59,823 nucleotides of DNA, from positions 1 through 59,823 of the forward strand of contig NZ_VIKA01000006.1 of the NCBI RefSeq assembly GCF_006704265.1. The letters run 5' to 3'. Each line of letters begins with the position of its first letter. The first letter of the stretch is position 1. Origin of the DNA: Elioraea sp. Yellowstone (GTDB taxonomy: Bacteria > Pseudomonadota > Alphaproteobacteria > Acetobacterales > Acetobacteraceae). Under the pieces are notes generated by a model. That model worked only from the letters and a program-made list of their open reading frames with translations. It searched no databases and was not told the origin of the DNA. This document shows, in pieces, positions 8,061 through 18,502 of the stretch. The position numbers and the translations under genes were made by a program.

Positions 8061-8088
8061 ACCGCCACCCCGGCCCTTATCCCGGCGC

Positions 8089-8295
8089 ATGGTCACGCGC
8101 TCCGAGATCCTGGTCCTCGGCCTCACAGCCGGCGTCATCGGCTCCCTGGTCGGCGGCATGATGCTCGGGGTCGGGATGGGTCTGATCAGCCAGGGTGCGC
8201 ATATCGGCTGGTTGCTCGCCCTGCCCGGCGCCCCGGCGGGCGGGCTGATCGGGCTGCTGCTGGCCCGTCGCCTCGCGCGGCGCCTGCCCGGGTAG
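8089..8295 (+). CDS. Small two-helix membrane protein
   Basis: A 68-residue hydrophobic protein with two likely transmembrane helices: about residues 6-30 (ILVLGLTAGVIGSLVGGMMLGVG) and 38-58 (IGWLLALPGAPAGGLIGLLLA). The Gly-rich repeats GxxxG and the basic tail RRLARRLPG suggest helix packing and a cytoplasmic C-terminus. No family is recognised. ATG 8089 is preferred because upstream in-frame codons run through the rpsD promoter. It starts 29 bp from the rpsD -35, facing away, and ends two bases before the trmJ stop on the other strand. Confidence 0.55.
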   Translation: MVTRSEILVLGLTAGVIGSLVGGMMLGVGMGLISQGAHIGWLLALPGAPAGGLIGLLLARRLARRLPG

Positions 8296-8297
8296 CG

Positions 8298-9116
8298 CTA
8301 CACGGCCTCGTCGGGCTCGACCTCCATGTCGGGCTCGATGCGGCCGCGCACGCGCCGCCCGCGCGCGAGCTCGGTGACGATGCCGTGCAGCGTGCGCAGC
8401 TCCTGCTCGGTCACCTCGCCGCGCTCGAACAGGTGGCGGATGTTGCGCACCATGCTCGGCCGCTTCGCCTGGTTGCGCAGGAAGCCGCAGGCGTCGAGCT
8501 CCGCGACCAGATGGCGCAGGAAGTTCTCGAGCTGGTCCTTGGTGGCGATGCGCGTCTCGTTGGTGACGAGGCGCACGGGCGGGGTGGTGTCGGCGGCGAT
8601 CCACCACTCGTAGGCCATCACCATCACCGCCTGGGCGAGGTTCATCGAGTTGAAGGCGGGATTGAGCGGGATCCGCACCAGCGTGTCGGCATGGGCGAGA
8701 TCCTCGGCGGTGAGGCCGGCGCGCTCCGGGCCGAACAGGATGCCGGAGGCGAGGCCGCGCGCGGCGATCCCGCGCAGCATCCCCGCCGCCCCGCGCGCGG
8801 TCGCCGTGTTGACGATCACGTGGCGCGGCCGCGGGCAGGTGGCGAACACGCGCTGGAGGTCGGCGACCGCATCCGCGACCGTCGGGTGCAGCGTCGCCGC
8901 CTCCAGGATCGCATCCGCGCCCGAGGCGGTGCGCCACGCCTTCTCCTGCGGCCAGCCGTCGCGCGGGGCGACCAGGCGGAGATGGAAGAGCCCGCCATTC
9001 GCCATCGCGCGCGCCGCCGCGCCGATGTTCTCGGCGAGCTGCGGACGCACCAGGATGACGACGGGCGAATGCTCGCCCACCGGGCCGATCGCCGCCCCGC
9101 CCTCGCGTCCCGTCAT
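8298..9116 (-). CDS. trmJ: tRNA/rRNA SPOUT methyltransferase, TrmJ-like
   Basis: A 272-residue SPOUT-fold RNA 2'-O-methyltransferase. The N-terminal motif 1 (VILVRPQLAENIGAAARAMAN) and the knot motifs 2 and 3 (GILFGPERAGLTAEDL; RIPLNPAFNSMNLAQAVMVM) are intact. The C-terminal 100 residues form the helical extension seen in TrmJ. From the family, the expected reaction is SAM-dependent methylation of the ribose at tRNA position 32, though the closest relatives can also act on rRNA. The start at 9116 gives a slightly long N-terminus before the conserved core at about residue 18. It is in line with the downstream-facing DUF305/CsoR genes but separated by about 34 bp. Confidence 0.87.
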   Translation of the reverse strand: MTGREGGAAIGPVGEHSPVVILVRPQLAENIGAAARAMANGGLFHLRLVAPRDGWPQEKAWRTASGADAILEAATLHPTVADAVADLQRVFATCPRPRHVIVNTATARGAAGMLRGIAARGLASGILFGPERAGLTAEDLAHADTLVRIPLNPAFNSMNLAQAVMVMAYEWWIAADTTPPVRLVTNETRIATKDQLENFLRHLVAELDACGFLRNQAKRPSMVRNIRHLFERGEVTEQELRTLHGIVTELARGRRVRGRIEPDMEVEPDEAV

Positions 9117-9150
9117 GGCGCGGCGGGGTAGTCCCGCCGGGCCCGGCCGG

Positions 9151-9549
9151 TCAACCGCCCAGGCGGCGCAGGATCGCGCGCATCTGGGCGATCTCGGCCT
9201 CCTGCGCCCTGATGATCTCCTCGGCGAGCCGGCGCACCTCCGGATCGCGCCCGTGTTCCAGCGCGATGCGCGCCATGTCGATCGCGCCCTGGTGGTGCGG
9301 GATCATGCCGCGGACGAAGTCGATGTCGGCGTTGCCGGAGTAGCGGATGTCCATCTCGCGGTGCATCCGCGCATTGGCCTCGCGGAAGGCGCGCGTGCTG
9401 GCAGGCTCCTCGGCCCGTGCCGGGCCGCCATGCGCGCCATGCGGCCCGTGCTGCATCTGCGCGATGACGGGCGAACGGGCATCGTGGTGATGTGCGGCCG
9501 CAGGCAGCGCTCCGGTCAGCAGCGCGCCGGCGAGCAGGATGGTCTTCAT
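9151..9549 (-). CDS. DUF305 secreted His/Met-rich protein
   Basis: A 132-residue exported protein. The signal peptide ([20 protein letters not shown]) is followed by a His-rich segment ([18 protein letters not shown]) and the DUF305 domain, with its diagnostic [19 protein letters not shown] at about 75-95 and a helical pair after it. DUF305 proteins often accompany copper or other metal resistance genes; the HHQGAIDMA motif and Met/His content fit periplasmic metal binding. It follows the CsoR-like repressor by 11 bases with a GGGAGAGG site, so both are on one mRNA and likely metal-induced. Confidence 0.87.
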   Translation of the reverse strand: MKTILLAGALLTGALPAAAHHHDARSPVIAQMQHGPHGAHGGPARAEEPASTRAFREANARMHREMDIRYSGNADIDFVRGMIPHHQGAIDMARIALEHGRDPEVRRLAEEIIRAQEAEIAQMRAILRRLGG

Positions 9550-9560
9550 GCGCCTCTCCC

Positions 9561-9833
9561 TCAGAGATACTTGGTGAGCTCGCGGACCTCGGCGAGCGCC
9601 GCCTCGGCCTTGCCCTCGCTCACCGCCCGGTCGAGGCAGTGGTCGATATGGGTCTCGATCAGCACGCGCTTCGCCTCCGCCAGCCCCCGCTCGACGGCGC
9701 GGAGCTGCTGGGCGAGGTCGAGGCAGGGCCGGCCGCTCTCGATCATGCCGATCGTGGCGGTCAGGTGCCCCGAGACGCGCTTCAGCCGCTTCACGACATC
9801 GGCATGGGCGGCGTGACGGATGCCATGGGCCAT
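9561..9833 (-). CDS. CsoR/FrmR-family metal-responsive repressor
   Basis: A 90-residue all-helical DNA-binding repressor of the CsoR/RcnR/FrmR family. The ligand residues of the copper-type sensor are present: C37 ([11 protein letters not shown]), H62 and C66 ([10 protein letters not shown]). The helix-1 basic patch ([15 protein letters not shown]) provides DNA contacts in this family. The absence of the N-terminal His/Cys set of RcnR and FrmR argues for copper(I) rather than nickel or formaldehyde. It is first in a two-gene unit with DUF305 and lies 85 bp from the cimA stop. A G-tract inverted-repeat candidate operator lies just upstream (9844-9858). Confidence 0.88.
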   Translation of the reverse strand: MAHGIRHAAHADVVKRLKRVSGHLTATIGMIESGRPCLDLAQQLRAVERGLAEAKRVLIETHIDHCLDRAVSEGKAEAALAEVRELTKYL

Positions 9834-9843
9834 GCGGATGATG

Positions 9844-9858
9844 GTATCCAGGGGGATG
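9844..9858 (-). promoter_or_regulatory. Candidate CsoR-type operator
   Basis: The sequence GTATCCAGGGGGATG lies 11 bases upstream of the repressor start. It has a G5 tract flanked by ATCC/GGAT inverted arms. CsoR/RcnR-family operators are typically short AT-flanked G- or C-tracts, so this fits autoregulation, but the match is loose. Confidence 0.35.
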
Positions 9859-9881
9859 GGATGTGGGAAGGCCCTCGCGCG

Positions 9882-9907
9882 CCGCCCCTCCCGCCGGGAA
9901 GGGGCGG
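9882..9907 (-). terminator. GC-rich hairpin after cimA
   Basis: Arms CCGCCCCTCCC (9882-9892) and GGGAAGGGGCGG (9896-9907) pair over 11 positions with one bulge. The hairpin begins 10 bases after the cimA stop on the minus strand. No T-run follows, so it may act as a 3'-end stabiliser as much as an intrinsic terminator. Confidence 0.5.
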
Positions 9908-9917
9908 GGCGAGGACG

Positions 9918-12850
<2,933 letters not shown>

Positions 12851-12879
12851 CCGTCCGGTCCGTGCGGGGCGATGCCCGG

Positions 12880-12908
12880 GGTATGGGTCAGGCGCGAGGT
12901 TCGGTCAA
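12880..12908 (-). promoter_or_regulatory. cysS-cimA promoter
   Basis: On the minus strand TTGACC (12903-12908) and CATACC (12880-12885) are separated by exactly 17 bases. The predicted start lies about 20 bases before the cysS ATG. It falls in the 74-bp gap after gltX's end, so gltX and cysS are likely separate transcripts. Confidence 0.65.
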
Positions 12909-12924
12909 ATCGCGCGGGGACAGA

Positions 12925-14274
12925 TCACGGGGCGGCTCCTGCGGCCATGCTGAGCCGCGAGACTACGCGATCCCGGCCGATCAGGGGAAGCAAGGACGCC
13001 ATGTCCGGGCCGTGGTCCTCGCCCGTCAGGGCGAGGCGGAGCGGGCGCCAGAGCGCACGGCCCCTGCGGCCGGTGGCGGCACTGACCGCCGCGGCCCAGG
13101 CCTTGGCCGTGGTGCCGTCCCAGGGCTCGGGTGGAAGCCGGGCGAGAGCCGCGCGCAGGAACGCGGCCTCGCCCTCGAGCGGCGGCGGCACGATCGACCC
13201 GGCGACGACCTCCCACCAGTGCCGCGCCTCGGTGGCGAGGTCGAGATTGCCGCGCACCGCCAGCCAGAACGCTTCCGTCGCGCCCGCGGGCAGCCGGTCG
13301 CGCACGGCCGCGAACGGCGTCGTGTGCAGCACCTTGCGGTTGAGGGCGAGGAGCTGGGTCGGGTCGAAGCGCGCGGGGCTGCGGCTGATCCGCCCGAGGT
13401 CGAAGCCGGCCGCCAGCGTGGCGAGATCGGCCGGGGCGAGATCGTCGGGCGTGCCGAGCCGGGCGAGATAGGCGGCGAGCGCCGCGGGCTCGATGCCGTC
13501 GGCGCGCAGCGCGCGAAGCGACAGCGAGCCCAGGCGCTTGGAGAGCGGCTCGCCCCCGCCGCCCACCAGAAGCGGCAGATGCGCCAGCCGGATCGCGTCC
13601 GGCTCGGCGCCGAGCGCGACCATGATGTCGCGCTGCACGCCCGAGTTGGTGACGTGGTCCTCGCCGCGGATCACGTGGGTGATCCCCATCTCCAGGTCGT
13701 CCACCACCGAGGCGAAGGTGTAGAGCGGCGTCCCGTCCGCGCGGATCAGCACCGGGTCGGAGACGGCGGGGAGCTTGACCGCGCGCCGGCCGAGCACGAG
13801 GTCGTCCCAGGCGGTCTCGCCGTCGGAGAGGCGGAAGCGCCAGTAGGGCGGACGGCCGGAGGCGAAGGCGCGCGCCTTCTGGTCCTCGGTCATGGCGAGC
13901 GCGGCGCGGTCGTAGATCGGCGCCAGGCCCCGCTTGAGGCGGTGGCGGCGCTTCGCCTCCAGCTCCTCCTCGCTCTCCCAGCACGGGTAGAGGCGGCCGG
14001 CGTTCTTCAGTCTCTCGGCCGCCGCGGCGTAGGCGGCGAGGCGGTCGCGCTGGCGGATCGGCCCTTCGTCCCAGGCGAGGCCGAGCCAGCGCAGATCGTC
14101 CTCGATCGCGGTCTCGTACTCCGGCTTGCAGCGCGTGGTGTCGGTGTCGTCGAGGCGCAGCACGAACGCGCCACCGTGCCGGCGCGCGAACAGGAAGTTG
14201 GCGAGCGCCACGCGCGCATTGCCGACGTGCAGATGGCCGGTGGGCGAGGGCGCGAAGCGGACGCGGACGGACAT
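12925..14274 (-). CDS. gltX: Glutamyl-tRNA synthetase (GltX type)
   Basis: A 449-residue class I synthetase that attaches glutamate to tRNA. The HIGH-like motif is in APSPTGHLHVGNARVAL, and the KMSKS-like motif is PLSKRLGSLSL (about 240), where the usual Lys/Met first residue is Pro. The zinc-binding Cys cluster of some GltX proteins is absent. Alphaproteobacteria often have two GltX paralogues, one specialised for tRNA-Gln before GatCAB amidation, and the sequence alone does not tell which this is. No close promoter is obvious. A 106-bp gap separates it from the hypothetical gene upstream. Confidence 0.92.
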   Translation of the reverse strand: MSVRVRFAPSPTGHLHVGNARVALANFLFARRHGGAFVLRLDDTDTTRCKPEYETAIEDDLRWLGLAWDEGPIRQRDRLAAYAAAAERLKNAGRLYPCWESEEELEAKRRHRLKRGLAPIYDRAALAMTEDQKARAFASGRPPYWRFRLSDGETAWDDLVLGRRAVKLPAVSDPVLIRADGTPLYTFASVVDDLEMGITHVIRGEDHVTNSGVQRDIMVALGAEPDAIRLAHLPLLVGGGGEPLSKRLGSLSLRALRADGIEPAALAAYLARLGTPDDLAPADLATLAAGFDLGRISRSPARFDPTQLLALNRKVLHTTPFAAVRDRLPAGATEAFWLAVRGNLDLATEARHWWEVVAGSIVPPPLEGEAAFLRAALARLPPEPWDGTTAKAWAAAVSAATGRRGRALWRPLRLALTGEDHGPDMASLLPLIGRDRVVSRLSMAAGAAP

Positions 14275-14380
14275 GTCGGGCGGAGGCGTTCAGGCGCGGC
14301 CGACGCCGTCGAAGGCGATGACCGCCCGGTGAGACCGCCATGCCCCCGATGCGGTCGGGTGCGCCGTCACGCGCCCCCTC

Positions 14381-14761
14381 TCACTCATCGTTGTCGCCGT
14401 CGTCCGGCTCGTCGCGCCGCGGATCGAGCCCGCGCCAGTCGCGCTCGATGCTGCCCGCCGGCGCGGGATGGCGCGCGAAGAACGCAAGCTCCGCCGCGCT
14501 CGACCAGCCCTGCGCCCCCGCTTCCAGCACCTCGGCATCCTCGCCGAAGGCGTGCCAGTCGCCCACCACCTCCTCGGGCGTCGCATCGGGCACACGGCAG
14601 CGCTCGACGCTGTCGCGCACATAGGCGCGCGCGAAGGCATTGGCGTGCATCAGGCTCGCGAAACCGCGCACGTCCTCGAACGCCTCCTCCTCCGTCTCCG
14701 CCGAGTGGTCGCGGATGCGCACCACCCAGCCGCCCGGCGGAGCGAACAGGTCGCCGATCAC
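14381..14761 (-). CDS. Conserved-looking acidic hypothetical protein coupled to nadE
   Basis: A 126-residue soluble protein of unknown function. It starts with GTG at 14761, overlapping the nadE stop as GTGA, so it is translated after nadE. The middle is helical and acidic (AETEEEAFEDVRGFASLMHANAFARAYVRDSVERC). A PDATPEEVVGDWHAFGEDAEVL stretch follows, and a strongly acidic end (DEPDDGDNDE). It contains several Trp residues and a single Cys. I recognise no family. The strict coupling to nadE and the gene order suggest a role near NAD synthesis or simply polar co-expression. Confidence 0.7.
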   Translation of the reverse strand: MIGDLFAPPGGWVVRIRDHSAETEEEAFEDVRGFASLMHANAFARAYVRDSVERCRVPDATPEEVVGDWHAFGEDAEVLEAGAQGWSSAAELAFFARHPAPAGSIERDWRGLDPRRDEPDDGDNDE

Positions 14762-16422
14762 GAGACGAGCGCCGTGAAGCCGTTGGTGATCGGATAGCGC
14801 CGGTCGCGCCCGAAGGCGCGCGGGGAGATCTTCACCCCGGGCGGCGCCTGGCGGCGCTTGTACTCGGCGCGGTCGAGCATGCGCCAGACGCGCAGCACCG
14901 TCGCCCGGTCATGCCCCCGCGCCACCAGCGCATCGACGCTCTGTTCGCCCTCGACCAGCCCTTCCAGGATCGCATCGAGCACGTCGTAGGGCGGCAAGGA
15001 GTCCTGGTCGGTCTGGTTGGGCTTCAGCTCGGCCGAGGGGGCCTTGGTGATCACGCGCTCCGGCATCACCAACCCCGCCGGCCCCTTCGCCCCGCGCGGA
15101 CGATGCGCGTTGCGCCAGCGCGCGAGCGCGAACACGGTGGTCTTGTAGACATCCTTCAGCACGCTGAACCCGCCGCACATGTCGCCGTAGAGCGTCGCGT
15201 AGCCGACCGACATCTCGCTCTTGTTGCCCGTGGTCAGCAGCATGTCGCCGAACTTGTTGGAGAGCGCCATCAGGATCAGACCGCGCGAGCGCGACTGGAT
15301 GTTCTCCTCGGTGATGTCAGGCGCGCGGTTGCCGAACACGGGCGCGAGCACCTGGTGGAACGCCTCCATCGCCGGCGTGATCGGGATCGTGTCGTAGCGG
15401 ATGCCCAGGCGCCGCGCGCAGTCCGCGGCGTCCTCGAGACTCTCCCGGCTGGTGTAGGGCGAGGGCAGCATCACCGCGCGCACGCGCTCGGGCCCCAGCG
15501 CATCGACCGCGACCGCGGCCGAGACCGCGCTGTCGATCCCGCCCGAGAGCCCCAGCACCACGCCGGGAAAGCCGTTCTTGTCCACGTAGTCGGCGAGCCC
15601 CAGCATCATCGCGCGCCAGATGCTCTCCTCGCGGCTGTCCTCGGCCGCGATGGCCCCCGGCGCGCAGACCAGCCGGTCGCCCTCGCGGGTCCACTCGGTG
15701 AGCGCGATCTCCTCGTCGAACTCCGGCAGCCGCGCCGCGACCGACCGGTCCGGATTCAGCACGAAGGAGGCGCCGTCGAACACCAGCTCGTCCTGTCCGC
15801 CGACCTGGTTGAGGAAGACGAAGCCGAGCCCGTTCTCCACCACGCGCGCGACCGCGAGCCCGATGCGGCGATCCTGCTTGCCGGACTCATACGGGCTGCC
15901 GTTGATCGAGAGCAGCACCTCGGCGCCGCTTTCGGCAAGGGTCTCGGACACGTCCGGCAGCCACCAGTCCTCGCACACCATCAGCCCGAGACGGAAGCCG
16001 CGGAACGACACCGGACCGGGTGCCGGGCCCGCGACGAAGTGGCGCTTGTCGTCGAACACGCCGTAGTTCGGCAGCTCGTGCTTGGCGCGCACGGCGGTGA
16101 TCCTGCCGCCGTCGAGCAGGAAGGCGGCGTTGTGCAGCTTGCCGTCGTTCACCCACGGCCCGCCGACCACCATGCCGGGGCCGCCGTCCGCCGTGGCGGC
16201 GGCGAGCCGCTCGATCCCCGCCCGGCAGGCGGCGATGAAGGCCGGCTTCATCACCAGATCCTCGGGCGGGTAGCCGGCGATCGAGAGCTCCGGGGTGAGC
16301 ACCAGATCGGCACCGAGCCCGGCCGCGCGCTGCCGCGCGGCAAGGATCTTCGCCGCGTTCGCCTCCAGCGCGCCCTCGTGCGGGTTGAGCTGCGCGAGCG
16401 CGATGCGGAGCCTCTCGGTCAT
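14758..16422 (-). CDS. nadE: Glutamine-dependent NAD synthetase
   Basis: A 554-residue two-domain enzyme that amidates nicotinate adenine dinucleotide to NAD using glutamine. The N-terminal nitrilase-fold glutaminase (about 1-270) has its Glu in TPELSIAGYPPEDL, Lys in KHELPNYG and Cys in LMVCEDWWLP. The C-terminal ATP-pyrophosphatase has the P-loop LGLSGGIDSAVSA, then TGNKSEMSVGY and the NQTDQDSLPPY contact. Full length argues for direct glutamine use. The start at 16422 begins at the conserved core; a GTG or other start 12 codons upstream is possible and no strong ribosome site was found for either. Its neighbours pncB and EamA precede it and a coupled hypothetical gene follows. Confidence 0.95.
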   Translation of the reverse strand: MTERLRIALAQLNPHEGALEANAAKILAARQRAAGLGADLVLTPELSIAGYPPEDLVMKPAFIAACRAGIERLAAATADGGPGMVVGGPWVNDGKLHNAAFLLDGGRITAVRAKHELPNYGVFDDKRHFVAGPAPGPVSFRGFRLGLMVCEDWWLPDVSETLAESGAEVLLSINGSPYESGKQDRRIGLAVARVVENGLGFVFLNQVGGQDELVFDGASFVLNPDRSVAARLPEFDEEIALTEWTREGDRLVCAPGAIAAEDSREESIWRAMMLGLADYVDKNGFPGVVLGLSGGIDSAVSAAVAVDALGPERVRAVMLPSPYTSRESLEDAADCARRLGIRYDTIPITPAMEAFHQVLAPVFGNRAPDITEENIQSRSRGLILMALSNKFGDMLLTTGNKSEMSVGYATLYGDMCGGFSVLKDVYKTTVFALARWRNAHRPRGAKGPAGLVMPERVITKAPSAELKPNQTDQDSLPPYDVLDAILEGLVEGEQSVDALVARGHDRATVLRVWRMLDRAEYKRRQAPPGVKISPRAFGRDRRYPITNGFTALVS

Positions 16423-16432
16423 GGCCGGCACG

Positions 16433-17356
16433 CTATGGTCGCGCCAGGGGCACGTCAACGCGACCGGCGCGCACGCCGAGGATCATCCCGCCCGTCACCA
16501 GCAGCACGCCGGCCAGCGCGCCCAGGCCCAGCGGCTCGCCCAGCACCGGCCAGGCGGCGAGCGCGGCGAGCGCCGGCACCACCGCGGTGAAGAGGGAGAC
16601 GGTGGTGGATCCCAACGCCACCAGCGCACGCGTGTAGAGCAGCGAGGCCAGCACCATCGCCACCAAGCCCTGATAGACGCCCTGGAACACGACCTCCTGC
16701 CAGGCGGCCTCCGCCATCGCCGAGGGCAGCGCCAGCCACCAGACCGGCAGGTAGAACGGCGCCGCGCCGACGGCGACCGCGGCGGTGGCCTCGATCGCGG
16801 TGATGCGCCAGCGCTGCACCAGCACGATGAAGACGGCGTAGCTCGAGGTCGCGATGAAGAACAGGATGTCGCCCCGCCAGGCGCCGGGGGTGGCGAAGAA
16901 CTCCGCGCCCGCCAGCAGCGCGATGCCGAATGCCACCACCGCGAGCGAGACCGCGCGCCGCGCCGTCGGCGCCTCGCCCAGCCAGCTCCACGCGAGGAGA
17001 GCGGTGACGAACGGCAAGGCGCCCGGCAGCAGCACCGCGCCGTGCGCGGCCGGGGCGAGCGCGAAGGCGTTGTAGGCGAACAGCGCGAAGCCCAGCCCGG
17101 CCGTCGCCCCCATCACCAGGATGCGCCAGAGGGCGATCCGCCTCAGCACGCCGCGCAGCACGAGCGGCATCAGCGCGACCAGCGCGACCCCGAAGCGCAG
17201 GCCGGCGAGGTCCCACGGCGTCAGCACGCCGCGCGCGCCGGCGCGGCTGGCCAGGATGAACCCCGTCCAGACGAACAGGATCGCGAAGGCGCAGGCGAAG
17301 CCGATCCGCCGCTCGCGCGCGGGATCCCGCGACGCCGCCAGCACCGTCGCGATCAC
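16433..17356 (-). CDS. EamA/DMT-family transporter
   Basis: A 307-residue inner-membrane protein of the drug/metabolite transporter superfamily. About ten hydrophobic helices form two EamA repeats (about 20-145 and 160-295), with the typical PW.LAGLRFG, LPGALPFVTALLAW and FTAVVPALAALAAWPVLGEP segments near the repeat ends. The GTG start at 17356 overlaps the pncB stop (GTGA), and nadE follows ten bases after its own stop. Being locked between two NAD-salvage enzymes suggests a substrate related to nicotinate or its by-products, but the family transports varied metabolites and no residue here proves the substrate. Confidence 0.9.
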   Translation of the reverse strand: MIATVLAASRDPARERRIGFACAFAILFVWTGFILASRAGARGVLTPWDLAGLRFGVALVALMPLVLRGVLRRIALWRILVMGATAGLGFALFAYNAFALAPAAHGAVLLPGALPFVTALLAWSWLGEAPTARRAVSLAVVAFGIALLAGAEFFATPGAWRGDILFFIATSSYAVFIVLVQRWRITAIEATAAVAVGAAPFYLPVWWLALPSAMAEAAWQEVVFQGVYQGLVAMVLASLLYTRALVALGSTTVSLFTAVVPALAALAAWPVLGEPLGLGALAGVLLVTGGMILGVRAGRVDVPLARP

Positions 17357-18489
17357 GACCGTGCGGCGCCGTTCTTGCGGAACAGGAACTCCCGCCCGAC
17401 CTTCACCCGCTTCTCGCCGCCATAGGCGATCACGTCGGCGGTCGCATAGGTCTCGGACCAGGCCTCGGGCAGGAAGGAGCCGGTGCCGACCACGTCGAGC
17501 GGGGCCTTCGCATCCGCCATCACGCGGCACTTCTCCACCGAGAAGCCCGAGGAGCCGACGATCCGCACGCGCGGGAACCCGGCCTCGTCGAGCGCCTCGC
17601 GCATGCGCCAGACCGCGGCGGCGGAGACGCCGGTCCCGACCAGCCAGCGCAGCTCGTCATGGGTGCGGTAGCGGCGGATCGCATCCGGGGCGTGCCGTTC
17701 CAGCACGGCATAGGAGGAGGGCGGATCGAGCCCCTCCATGAACCGTCCGCCATGGGTGTCGAGCCGCACCGCGAGCCGCCCGGCCGCGGCGAGATCGGGG
17801 AAGCGGCGCGCCACCGCGATCGCGTCGGTGATCTCGTGACCGAAGTAATCCACCAGCACCGTCAGATCCTCGTCCGGAAAGGTTTCCCTGAACATCTCGG
17901 CGGCCCGCACGGTCGAGCCGGCATAGCCGATCAAGGCATGCGGCATCGTGCCGCGGCCGCGGTTGAGACCGAACCAATGCGCGGTCGCGTCCGTGGCGTT
18001 GCCGATGAAGCCCTTCGCCCCCTGCTTCTGCGCCGCGCGCGAGCCGACCGAGGCGGCATAGGCCATCATCTCGGCCATCTCGGTGCCGGCGCAGTGGCGC
18101 GCATCCATCGCCAGGAACCCCACCTGCGGCAGCTCCAGGCACATCGCCCAGGCGTTCCAGGCCGCGACGCAGGGGGCGCCGAGCTTCTGGAGGTAGAGCG
18201 TCTCCAGTTCGGCGAGCGCGGCGAAGGAGCCCGTGATGTAGAGGATCGGGTCGCCCGCGCCGACCGCCGCCCCTTCCGGGTGCATCACCTCGATCGTGAC
18301 GTCCTCGCCCCGCACGCCGCGGATCCACTCGATCGCGAAGCGCGGCGCCGAGATCACCGGACGGCGCATGAACACCGCATAGGTGACCTCGATGTCGCCG
18401 AACCGCTCGACGATCGCGCGCGTGCGGCTGAAATAGCTGTCGGTGCGGCGCGCGATCTCCTCGGGCGGCGGCGAGGGCGGGCCGAGCAC
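17353..18489 (-). CDS. pncB: Nicotinate phosphoribosyltransferase
   Basis: A 378-residue enzyme of the NAPRTase family that joins nicotinate and PRPP to form nicotinate mononucleotide, the committed Preiss-Handler step. Conserved landmarks include DSYFSRTRAI at the start, the LYLQKLGAPC and MDARHCAGTEMAEMMAY regions, and the barrel motifs RLDTHGGRF, VRIVGSSGFSVEK and DVVGTGSF near the end. Its short length fits the compact bacterial subgroup. The start is GTG at 18489, 14 bases after the aroG stop. It is followed by the EamA transporter through a GTGA overlap, and nadE comes next, so the cluster is aroG-pncB-EamA-nadE. Confidence 0.9.
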   Translation of the reverse strand: MLGPPSPPPEEIARRTDSYFSRTRAIVERFGDIEVTYAVFMRRPVISAPRFAIEWIRGVRGEDVTIEVMHPEGAAVGAGDPILYITGSFAALAELETLYLQKLGAPCVAAWNAWAMCLELPQVGFLAMDARHCAGTEMAEMMAYAASVGSRAAQKQGAKGFIGNATDATAHWFGLNRGRGTMPHALIGYAGSTVRAAEMFRETFPDEDLTVLVDYFGHEITDAIAVARRFPDLAAAGRLAVRLDTHGGRFMEGLDPPSSYAVLERHAPDAIRRYRTHDELRWLVGTGVSAAAVWRMREALDEAGFPRVRIVGSSGFSVEKCRVMADAKAPLDVVGTGSFLPEAWSETYATADVIAYGGEKRVKVGREFLFRKNGAARS

Positions 18490-18502
18490 GGCGCGGCCCG
18501 GG

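Noticed and set aside
12862..16590. A 1242-codon plus-strand frame over gltX and nadE
   Set aside because: Shadow of conserved minus-strand genes, with no start signal or domain.
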